Assembly: GCF_905220565.1 (NCBI RefSeq)
Contig: NC_059395.1
Span: forward strand, 17,587,289-17,651,288
DNA length: 64,000 bases
Origin: Melitaea cinxia
Taxonomy: Eukaryota > Arthropoda > Insecta > Lepidoptera > Nymphalidae
Direction: 5' to 3'
In this document: positions 31,734 to 41,008 of the stretch, piece after piece
Layout: each line of letters starts with the position of its first letter
How positions within the stretch are numbered: the first letter of the stretch is position 1
Translations under genes and position numbers: made by a program
The notes under the pieces: generated by a model
The model's database searches: none
What the model saw: only the letters and a program-made list of their open reading frames with translations
Told to the model about the DNA's origin: nothing

Positions 31734-34442
31734 ACACTGTACTTTATTGGGAATAAGTCTCAAGCGATTATCTTCATGAAAATTATAAGTCACGATTGCG
31801 TATATTTTGTAACCTTCGTCAAGTTTTATTACGATAGACGTATCATTGTGTGCATTATTACCTACGTTATAAGGACACTCTCATACAATAAAATCGGAAT
31901 TTATTTCGACTGCTTTCATACAGCCTCAATGGACACGTCACACAATAAAACCAGTGACGTGATAGTATCCTGTAATTGCTTTGATGGTATTTTCTGAAAA
32001 TTTTTCGGCCCTTTGAGTTAGAAGTATTTTATACATATGGGGATATTCTTTTGTATAGGGAAACGTCGTTTTATATACAGTTCTCTCCCATATCGGAGTA
32101 GTTAAAAACGTTATAAGGGCTGTAGTATGAAAAAAATTTGGGAAGTGAAGTTGTGTGAAAGAGTGATGCAGAGACCTGCTCGGAGAATGACGTTTTACTT
32201 TTACGTCTCTTGCGAGAAAGAGATAAATATATATTTAAATATTGCCGTAAACGTTTATAAGGAGTAAACTCTACGTAGCTTATACACACATTTTTTATTT
32301 TAGGAGTCCGCTATCTTTTTTCGTAACAAAATTGTTACATGACGATCAATTATTGGCATGGAAGATATTTTGGTTTTTTTAATAACTAAAAAAACATACT
32401 GTATACTTAAAAAAGACTACTAATAATAAGTATATTATGTGTCAGAATTATGATCGCATAACACGTCAAATATAACGCACGCTTGTAACAAGACCAAGCA
32501 TGATTTAAGTTAGTTATACGAACTAGGGACACAGGGAACCTTTTACTCAGAAATCCCACACCAATCATTTGGGAAAAGATATGAAAGTCAAAAAGTTTAG
32601 TTAGAGCTCATTAACGTGCACTCAGATTACTTTTTTTTGTTAGAAATGAGTATTTTAAATAGTACGTACCCAACATATACATACAAACCGGTATTTGATT
32701 TGAAAGTTCAAAATTTAAGAACTTCGTAACCATTAGGAATGGATAACTTGATACTCGAAACGTACAGGAATCTCTGCATATAGGGCTGTTCTCATGGCAA
32801 TTTTGTACTTTATTTTATAGGTCATTGTGGTGAGAGTCGTGAATTAAGTCACCATTAAAGCTAGTTTACAATATATATAATTTTTTTATTGGATACAAGT
32901 TTTCAAACGATTACCTGGTGTTAATCATTAAAAAAAAATATATATATATATGGCATATCCACACATAAACAAAATTATCATGTCAGAAGAAAAACCTCAT
33001 TTTATGTTGTTCTATTTTTATATCTATGTAAAAATATATATTCATATGATATGGTTGATATGTTAGTTGAAAGTTGTAATTATAATACTATTATAATACT
33101 ACTTATTTTTAATTGAAAAGTCTCGTCGGTCTTAAAAATTATGTACTTCCTAAAGACCTTGAGCACGTTGTAAACACCTGTTAACCTTAGTATAGTTGTA
33201 AATAAAGTATATTAAGGCTCGTGAAAATTGAAATTGCCGTAACCTCGTTTGTCGGGCTTTAACTTTTTCTTATAAAACAGCATCCACATTATGAGATGCG
33301 GATATTATCATTTAAGGTCGGTTAACGTCGAGAAAATGACCTCATACATTTTACAATACAATATTTCTTACGTTCCCCTTTTCTAATATTGTTTATTTGG
33401 CATAAGGATTTGGTGAATATCTTGAAAAATAACAAGCTTATTGAATAAATGAAATGAGCAACAGTTTAAAAATGATATAATGGTTTTATTCATTGTTTGA
33501 ATTATATATAGCCTAATCTAGTAACCTTTTTCTAGATTCTTTTAGATTTCTGTACGCTCCGAGTTTTAAAATATTTGGATGTAATACTGAAGACAATGTA
33601 ATTTTTGAATATTTACTAAGTAGTACTAAAAACATTTTTTTAACAAAAAAATAAACCATAAGTAGTGGTATGAAGGTACATCTTGTAAAAATATGTTAAC
33701 CATCATCGGATATTATCCGAATTGACCAGTTAAAGTAGTTCCTTCAGGTCAAAAGACGCCAAAAAAACGTTCTAATTTAGGTACTACGATTTACTTTGTC
33801 AAGGATAAAATAATAGACATACCGAGCATAAAGTATTAGTAGTATGTCTGAAGTTTTGACGATATCTTCGAAAACAAAAACAAGAACAAAATATACCAAA
33901 ATACATCTACAACTAAAAATTGATGATCATGGAAAAATAAACGATTATGACAAAATAAACATCGTTAATATTATTCCGTAATTGCATTATTATTTGAAAC
34001 TTAGCCTATTTTCGGATTCCTAACTCCAAATTGAAGCTAATAAAGTTGTTTGTCATTTCCAATAGTAGGTAGGCTCTTTCAAGAAATTAAGCCTCACAGC
34101 AGATTACAAATGACACGTGACATAATTTATTTCTATTGATTGTCGAATGCAGTATTTTTCTTATTATATAAACTTCAAATTTAGAATAAGTCTATCAAAA
34201 AAGTTATGCGTTACTGTCGGTTGGCGTTCGAGATAAAAAGAGCTTTCAGTTATGACATAAAATTAAGTACAATCATCGTAAAAAGTATCAGAAATTGAAA
34301 CTATATTAATCCGAGTTGACTGCCAGTAAAGCAAGTCTTACAAATATTAATCGATTTAAAACTGATTTTAAATTAAAGAATCATCTGTTCAACTTTAAAG
34401 AAAAAGACAATCTATTTTCCATCGCTCACTGTTAAATCTCAC
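31734..34442. other. Unassigned AT-rich stretch
   Basis: 2.7 kb without a supported gene or recognised repeat. If the candidate exon at 34443-34717 is real this would be the beginning of its downstream intron. I found no convincing next exon. Confidence 0.4.
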
Positions 34443-34717
34443 CTGACTTTTTGGCACTGTTCCCTTTTCCGCCATTTTTATTTCTCCTCGGATAAAGATT
34501 TATTTTGCTCTGGCCACACCCCATTACAGCGTTTATGCATCCATATCACTAGAACATATACACCATCACCACACTTGTAACATATATTAGGTCACTTCAC
34601 TCTATTATTACATGGTAGGAATGGTATGTTGCCAATGTCTTACACTTTTCCATTTGACTCAATTTTGGTTTTCTCTTTGTTGTTTAATTTAATTTGTTTT
34701 ATTGCTTGGTTTGTTCC
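34443..34717 (-). other. Candidate 5' exon of an unknown gene
   Basis: Reading the minus strand, a strong acceptor (TTTCCTTTTCTTTCCAG) ends at 34718 and a donor (CAG|GTGAG) begins at 34442, enclosing 275 bases. Near the 3' side an ATG at 34475 in the context AAAAATGGCGG opens 11 codons, MAEKGTVPKSQ, to the donor with phase 0. The bases before it would be 5' UTR, with at least one short upstream open frame. Base composition is less AT-rich than the surroundings. I do not recognise the peptide, and no following exon was identified. A chance arrangement of splice-like motifs remains possible. Confidence 0.3.
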
Positions 34718-34948
34718 CTGGAAAGAAAAGGAAATTTATTAAAATCATAGAAGGTTTAGGCTTAGTAGCTTTCTTGTATCTATGAATGTATCTCTGAAGG
34801 TTTTCGGACTTCGGACACAATGGTGGTGCAAATAGAAATTGATATTAAAAATATGGTAAGTTTTTTTTGTCAAATAATAATAATAAAAAAATATGAGCAA
34901 TATTAATAATAGATAATTTATTATTTTTGTTTTGTTTTATTTGACTAG

Positions 34949-35170
34949 CTCGTTAGCGCAGTTTGTAGTCGCGCCCTGCTTTCTGCTCCGCGGGTAGCGG
35001 GTTCGATTCCCGCCTGAGTCTGGGTGTATAATTTGTATTTATATTTGTAATATTTTTAGGTATCTTTGAAAAAAGTATTTAGCTATATCAGCCGGCTGTT
35101 ACTTATAACATAAGCATTAAAATGCTTACCATAGGAAAAGACGACCGTGTGTGAATGTTATAAGATATTT
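34949..35170 (+). mobile_element. tRNA-derived SINE, intact head
   Basis: The head has an A-box-like CTCGTTAGCGCAGTTTGTAG and a B box GGTTCGATTCC at 35000-35010, so an RNA polymerase III internal promoter may still be present. It is followed by CTGAGTCTGGGTGTATA and the body GGCTGTTACTTATAACATAAG, TTAAAATGCTTACCATAGGA, AGACGACCGTGTGTG. The head looks like a diverged tRNA, but the acceptor ends do not pair well, so it is a SINE and not a tRNA gene. It is the best-preserved copy of this family in the window. Confidence 0.82.
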
Positions 35171-35270
35171 GATTTAAATTTTGATATGAGTAAATATAAA
35201 ATAATATTTTGATGTAAAACAATCTGCTCTAAAAAAGGATAGTGTGACAATTGGGAATGTTAAGATATCA

Positions 35271-35460
35271 TCTATCTATATATATAAACATAAATATTTG
35301 TTTGTATGTTCTTTGCAGAATCGTAAACTGTACATTTGATCATGTCATGATCTTCAGCAAAGTGTTGTGCAAGAACCCATAAGTTTCTGAGTTGGTACAA
35401 CCAAAAAAAAAATATAAAAAAAATAAAGCGTAGCAACGCGCGCAGGGTAGGTACAACTAG
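35271..35460 (+). mobile_element. Non-autonomous Helitron
   Basis: Begins TCTATCTATATATATAAAC and ends AAAGCGTAGCAACGCGCGCAG followed by GGTAGGTACAACTAG, with CTAG at 35457-35460 followed by T. The 3' hairpin is GCG-rich and the body contains GATCATGTCATGATCTTCAG. It is 190 bp and noncoding. Confidence 0.7.
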
Positions 35461-35740
35461 TTTACATATAAAACAGACAAAAATACATAAAATTACTGCA
35501 GAATGTATTTTTCAGTAAATAAAATACTTTTAATATAATCATACATACTCATATAGTGTCAAATACGAAAGTAAAAGCCTAGTTAATTATGAAAACTTTA
35601 GCAATATCACATTACTGTCTCGTTTTAGTACGCTAATTGAAGTTTAAAAGATAAGCAAAAAAGCTTTAATTCTCATTTTCCTATATTATCAAAATGGACT
35701 CGAATAAAATTATTTACTTATTTATTTTTAATAGTTATAA

Positions 35741-36069
35741 TCATTACAGCCTATACAGTCCACTGCTGGACATAGGCCTCCACAAGCTTACGCCAAAAAT
35801 AACGTGAACTCATGTGTTTTGCCCATAGTCATCACGCTGGGCAGGCGGGTTGGTGGCCGCAGTACAGGCTTTGTCGCACCGAAGACGCTGCTGCCCGTCT
35901 TCGGCCTGTGTATTTCAAAGCCAGCAGTCGGATGGTTATCCCGCCATCGGTCGGCTTCTTAAGTTCCAAGGTGGTTGTGGAACTTTGTTATCCCTTAGTC
36001 GCCTCTTACGACACCCACGGGAAGAAAGGGGGTGGCTAAATTCTTTAGTGCCGTAGCCACACAGCACAG
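35741..36069 (-). mobile_element. RTE-tailed SINE-like element, full length with TSD
   Basis: Flanked by perfect 14-base duplications TTTAATAGTTATAA at 35727-35740 and 36070-36083. The sense strand starts CTGTGCTGTGTGGCTACGGC, passes CTTTCTTCCCGTGGGTGTCG and the GGCAGCAGCGTCTTCGGTG core, and ends ...GGAGGCCTATGTCCAGCAGT...GGCTGTAATGA. With 5806-6140 it fixes the family's full length near 330 bp. Confidence 0.9.
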
Positions 36070-36083
36070 TTTAATAGTTATAA

Positions 36084-37869
36084 CTACAATACAAATAGCT
36101 ACTAAATTAGTGGTTGGGTTGTTTGGAAGAAATGGCTAATTTGCCATAAGTCCGCCCATTGTACTTCACTGTCTGTAACTATCTTTATGCTTTGTTTATG
36201 ATAACATATAAAAAAGCCACGTTTTATTTATTACATTTCTAGCTTTCGTATTTCATACTATACAATTCATAGTGTATTAGGAAAACTTACATGCTGTAAC
36301 AATATATATAAAGTGACTGATATGATCATGCTCTCTCATACCATAAATATAAATATGAATATGTACATGGAAAAGCCAAGGCAACTGAACACGTTGTCTA
36401 GTTTAACATCATTAGGAAGTTTGCTGGAGGAAGTTACAAGTACACATCTATTTCAGCCATACTTAGGACTCGGTTTAATCCTTGTTTTCTGTTGAACCTT
36501 TTGGAACTATACCGAAAAGTTTCATAGTAGTTGTTAGGATTTATAAGAAATGTTTTCGATTGAGGAAAATATTTAAGTCACCAAGGAGATTCGATAAAAT
36601 GGATAAAATAATTGTTTAATATTATAGTTTATCTAAATAATGGACAATAAAAATATTTTAACTGGACTAATTGTAATATTTCATTTCATCATTAAAAAGC
36701 TGTTATCCAGAAATAAGTTCACTAGTCATAAGAGTCAATACAGATGTAACTGCAAGGTAAGTTAACTAACTAAAATTAGTTAAATTTAGAGAAAATAAAT
36801 ATTTACTAGAATAATTGAATTATTAAGCCGACAGTAATTATATTAAATAATATTTAATTAAATATATTAATGCTCCAAAGCCGACACTCGGACTGCTAAT
36901 CTTGGTTTAATAAATTTACAGACGGCAACCCTAACCATGCAAAACTTTAATTGAATCCATTCGGCCGGTCCTCGATAAAACTCGAAACTCTTAATGTTAG
37001 CATAAAATCATTTTAATAACGTATTGTATAAATTTCCTGGTAAGAAAAATACAGAATTCTTTATGTAAAGCACGCTTTTATTTATAATGTTTCTTCGGAA
37101 TATGTTGATTATAATTTTTTTTTTTTGTGAATCGAAGTGGACGATTTGCGTCAGTGAATGTCTTCAACCAACTGCCAACAGTAATTAAATCAATCGTATT
37201 AACAATTAAATATTTTTCTTTATATATATATTACGTACTATAATTATAAATCTAAGAATTATATTGGTTGTATTATTTTGGAGCTTCCATGAGTCTACGG
37301 AAAAACGTGTGTATTTTAAGGGTCGCCTGTACAGATCTGTATTATCACTGCTGCTGTAAGTTTATTCATCTTTCAACAAATTTACCTCAAACTTAGCAGT
37401 AATGCAAAATGTTCAGATCAGGGTTGGGTTAGGGAGGTTAGATTAGGTAAGTATACTTATATCTAACCTGCACAAAAAAAAACAACAGTTTGCATTCCAG
37501 GAAGTGCCGGCAGAAGTGAAAACTTAAATTAACGTTGTGCATTTTTGATATTTTGGAATGGTTAGGAGATAATTTTGCACTATTTGCTTTAATTACCAGT
37601 ATAAAAGTACTATCATTTATCTGGTAAAATGATCAGCTGACATGAGTTTAACATTTTTTGTCCATCACAAAAAAGTGCACAACGCTGCTAAAGAACTTTT
37701 CATTTTAAAAATGTTTTCAATTCTTTATCAGATTACGCTACAATTTTTCTTTTTAAAACAATTACTTGCTTACAGAGTGGCATTAACGTGTACGCGATCT
37801 AGCTAATATCGTTATTAAAACTATAATGGCTCGTCATTCTTGATATTATGTTTGCCAATGTATTGGTGT
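36084..37869. other. Unassigned AT-rich stretch
   Basis: No gene or repeat is recognised. A T-run lies near 37112-37125. Confidence 0.5.
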
Positions 37870-38212
37870 ATGTGTGACGCTTCAGCCTGTAATATCCCAT
37901 TGTTGGGCATAGGCCTCTTTCCCCGTGTAGGAGAAGGATCTTAGCTTATTCCACTATGCTGCTCCAATGTGGGTTGGTGGATGTACTACTATGAGTAACG
38001 ATTGCTATCAGGTGTACATGGTAACAACCGGACCGACGGTTTAACGTACTTTCCGAGGCACAGTGGGGTGACCCACAAGGACTGCATAAACACCTAGATC
38101 ATGCAAACATCTGTATGGTCAGTACAAATGTTTGTCATATCCGGGGATCGAACTCGCAACCGCCAGCGCAACAGCCACAAACCAGTGCTGTGACCGTTGC
38201 GACCGACCGTTG
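37870..38212 (-). mobile_element. RTE-tailed tRNA-SINE (family E), near full length
   Basis: The right end holds an inverted tRNA-like head with GGGGATCGAACTCGCAACC (complement of a B box GAGTTCGATCCCC) and GGTCGCAACGGTCACAGCAC-like sequence. The left end reads CTTCAGCCTGTAATATCCCA then TTGTTGGGCATAGGCCTCTTT, the complement of an RTE-type tail. So a tRNA head and an RTE-like 3' tail are joined in one short element, as expected for a SINE that uses RTE machinery. Between them lie a GTAACGATTGCTATCAGGTG block and a CCGAGGCACAGTGGGGTGAC block shared with 61115-61275. Confidence 0.78.
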
Positions 38213-38844
38213 TGTTATAATTTCTTCCAAAACGTGCATCTGCCTTTGCGACATTTACTTTTAATGTTTAATAATTTTAAAACGAATCTTATTTTATTTA
38301 AGTATATTCTGTTAAGGATATATTTTAAGGTCCGGATTTTATTTATTCGGATATATTAAAATTGAACCGGTATTAATTCATATTTAGGCACGTGACCATA
38401 CGGTATAGATTCTCCAATTTTACCCGCTAAGCCATTCGCTCATCTCGTGTACGTCAAAAATATTACCTCCGTTTTATAATGAATTTATATGTTATAACAT
38501 TCGAACTAGGTCAAGCAAACATTCTCTTTTAAAACTCCTAAAACATTTGCATTTATTATGAAAATAAAATCACATTGAAATGGCATACTTTTAAAGGAAT
38601 AAAAAAATTCTCTCATAACAATTCTTTTTATTGTTATAAACTAGTAATGTTACTTTAGTTCTATAGCTTTTATTTATCAAGTAGAAGAAGGTTCGTCAAT
38701 GAAAGACAATAAAAAAATTTCATCGCCAGTTAAAATTATTTTACGATTTAATACAAGCATTAAACGGAACATTAAACAATTGCTAAACGAGTTTTTTATG
38801 TGTTGCAAAGAAACAATTCTCCTTAAACAATGGTAATGAAAATA
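38213..38844. other. Unassigned AT-rich stretch
   Basis: No feature is seen upstream of the Tc1-type element. Confidence 0.5.
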
Positions 38845-38846
38845 TA

Positions 38847-39096
38847 CACTCGAGAGCAAAGAAATCGCACACCCCTACATTTTCATTTTGACCGCAAGTA
38901 TTTTTTTTAAATTTAATGTTGTTTGCAAATACAACTTGAATTAAATTGAAGTACACATTATTAGCTTTCTAAAAACCCATTATGTGTAGCTTTGACCTTC
39001 GAAATCATTTCAATAGCAACAAAACAATAGAATTACCCAAATTCACTTGTTCGGGTAGTTCGGTTTGTAAGACTTTGACCAGGTATAAAAGGTTAA
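38847..39096. repeat. Left TIR of Tc1-type element
   Basis: Pairs with 40252-40501. Both TIRs end inside with GGTATAAAAGGTTAA, and share CACATTTTCATTTTGACCGC-like and CCCATTATGTGTAGCTTTGA blocks with scattered substitutions and a few one-base length differences. Confidence 0.92.
39084..39091 (+). promoter_or_regulatory. Putative TATA box for the transposase
   Basis: TATAAAAG at the inner edge of the left TIR, about 98 bases before the likely start codon at 39182. The same motif exists inverted in the right TIR near 40257-40264, where it would point into the element as well. Confidence 0.45.
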
Positions 39097-39181
39097 GGGA
39101 TGATTTAAATGACATCATTTACATCTCAACTTGCAGTCAGAAAGGTTCTTTACCGAATACGTCATCATTCTGAACAAGAAA

Positions 39182-40219
39182 ATGGATACCACACCGGAAG
39201 CAGCATCTCAAGTGGTTGCACTAATTGAAGCTGGACAGAACCAAAGTCAAGTGGCTCGTCAGTTAAATTTAGCAGATATGCTGTTCGACGTGTATACGAG
39301 CGATATAAACAAACTGGTAGCTTTACCAGTCGACCAGGAACAGGCCGAAAACGTGCCACAACTTAGCGCGATGATCGTTATCTTGTGACGACATCACTGC
39401 GAAATCGCCGGTTAAATGCGGTTCAACTCGGACAGCAACTCCAGGAAGTTAGAGAAGTGGAAGTTAGTCGGTGGACGGTTAGAAGAAGACTAGCCGAAGG
39501 AGGCCTGACAGTGCACAGAACAGCAACTGGCCCAAAATTAACCCCAGTACACAGACAAGCGCGCCTTCTGTTTGCACGAAATCACCTAAATTGGACAATG
39601 GATCAATGGAAGACAATACTCTTCTCTGACGAAACCAAGATTTGTCTCCATGGTAACGATGGAAGGAGTAGAGTCTATCGAAGATCTGGTGAGCGTTTTT
39701 CTCAGTGCTGCATCTCCGAACGGGTCTCATACGGCGGTGGTTCGTGCATGTTTTGGGGAGGCATGTCACTGGAAACGAAAACCGAACTTGTGTTCGTCAC
39801 AGGGGCGGATACCGACAGTCGATCGGGAAGATTGACTTCCCGACGTTACATCGAGGAAATCCTGGAAGAACATGTTGTGCCTTTTCCGCATTTATCGACG
39901 CAAATTTAATTTTTATGCATGATAACGCCAGATCACACACCGCCGCTATAGTACGCCAGTACTTGGAGGAGGTTGAAATACCCGTTATGGCGTGGCCTGC
40001 TCGAAGCCCTGATCTCAATCCTATTGAGCACTTATGGGATGAACTAAAGAAAAGAGTAAGGGCAAGAAACGTACCGCCGACAGGTCTAAGAGAGCTCCAA
40101 ACCGCAATCAAGGAGGAATGGAACAGCATACCGCAAGAGTTTGTAAAAGAATTATTTCTACAATGAAAAATCGAATGGAAGCGGTTATTCAGGCTAGGGG
40201 GAGCAATACCTCGTATTAA
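39182..40219 (+). pseudogene. Tc1-type transposase (DD34E), broken
   Basis: The ancestral product would be about 345 residues. The start ATG at 39182 opens the N-terminal helix-turn-helix (MDTTPEAASQVVALIEAG, QSQVARQLN). A shift near 39272 moves to the next frame (RRVYERYKQTGS, RPGTGRKR), with a TAG at 39364. The second helix-turn-helix region (VSRWTVRRRLAEGGL) and the first catalytic aspartate (LFSDET, about 39624) follow. A second shift near 39889 leads to HDNARSH (second aspartate) and NPIEHLWDEL, whose glutamate is exactly 34 residues later. A third shift near 40148 precedes the C-terminal MKNRMEAVIQARGSNTSY, ending with TAA at 40217. All catalytic residues are still encoded, but the gene cannot give one protein. 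Confidence 0.92.
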
Positions 40220-40251
40220 CAAATCATTGTCTTCGAAAAAATATTGTTTTT

Positions 40252-40501
40252 TTAACCTTTTATACCTGCTCAAAGTCTTACAAACCGAGCTACCTGTAAC
40301 GAGTGAATTTGCGTCATTCTGTTGTTTTGTTCCTATTGTAATGATTGCGAAGGTCAAAGCTATACATAATGGGTTTTTAGAAAGCTAACAATGTGTATAT
40401 TAATTTAATTTAAGTTGTATTAGCAAACAACCTTAAATTTAAAAAATACTTGCGGTCAAAATGAAAATGTAGGGAGTGTGCGATTTCTATGCTCTCGAGT
40501 G
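40252..40501. repeat. Right TIR of Tc1-type element
   Basis: Inverted partner of 38847-39096, with the outer end GCTCTCGAGTG next to a TA. Confidence 0.92.
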
Positions 40502-40669
40502 TAGATTCGACGCACATTATTATCAGAAACGACATATTTAGAAATTCTGACAGAAATGTCTTTGAAGTATTTGCTGATGAAAATTTTTGATCCGGTTCCA
40601 AAAAGGTCATTCATAGTAATTTTCTCGTAAAATATAATCGTTTAGTTAAAAAATATACTTCATCATCAT

Positions 40670-41008
40670 CACTTCAGCCTATGGCAGTCTACTGCTGGAC
40701 ATAGGTCTACCCAAGTTCGCGACAGACATCCCGGTTTTCCGCAATCTTTATCCAGCCTACACCGGCAATCTAACTTAGATCGTCGGTACCCCACCGTTAC
40801 CGCGGCCGCTGCCGTAGCCGGGAATAGTAGGGCTGCCGGGGACTAAGGGCCAAAACTTTAGGCGTGAATTCATGGGGTTTTTGCCCATAGTCACCACGCT
40901 GGGCAGGCGGGTTGGTGACCGCAGAGATGACTTTGTCGCATCGAAGACGCTGCTGCCCGTCCTCGGTCTGTGCATTTAAAAAGCCAGCTGTAGGATGGCT
41001 ATCCTAAA
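40670..41008 (-). mobile_element. Chimeric RTE tail / SINE-like element
   Basis: The left 120 bases are a true RTE 3' end, inverted (TTCAGCCTATGGCAGTC, ACATCCCGGTTTTCCGCAAT, CCAGCCTACACCGGCAATCT). The right part, from about 40853, is the SINE-like core (GCCCATAGTCACCACGCTGG, GACGCTGCTGCCCGTCCTCG). Between them, about 40783-40852, is a GC-rich insert of unknown origin containing GCGGCCGC. Other copies pass straight from tail to core, so this one is a recombinant or template-switch product. Confidence 0.7.

Larger units (their letters stand above)
38847..40501 (+). mobile_element. Tc1-family DNA transposon with 250-bp TIRs
   Basis: A 1655-bp element with ends CACTCGAGAGCAAAG...CTATGCTCTCGAGTG, flanked by TA on both sides (38845-38846 and 40502-40503), the target duplication of Tc1/mariner elements. 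Terminal inverted repeats run 38847-39096 and 40252-40501 and differ at roughly one base in ten, so the copy is not recent. The single gene between them is a DD34E transposase with frameshifts and a stop. Long TIRs place it structurally with Tc1 elements that have extended repeats, such as Minos-like ones. It has no coding partner in the window. Confidence 0.93.

Noticed and set aside
31572..31997. 141-codon plus-strand frame
   Set aside because: Its first third is the family L tail read in an accidental frame; the remainder shows no domain.
34949..35025. A tRNA gene
   Set aside because: A and B boxes are present, but the acceptor ends do not pair well and the unit continues into a SINE body shared with other copies.
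39797..40357. 186-codon minus-strand frame over the Tc1 element
   Set aside because: Antisense shadow of the transposase pseudogene.
40800..40812. Cloning-vector contamination suggested by GCGGCCGC
   Set aside because: The surrounding sequence is a genomic RTE/SINE chimera and no vector-like sequence is seen, so a chance NotI-type site is more likely.
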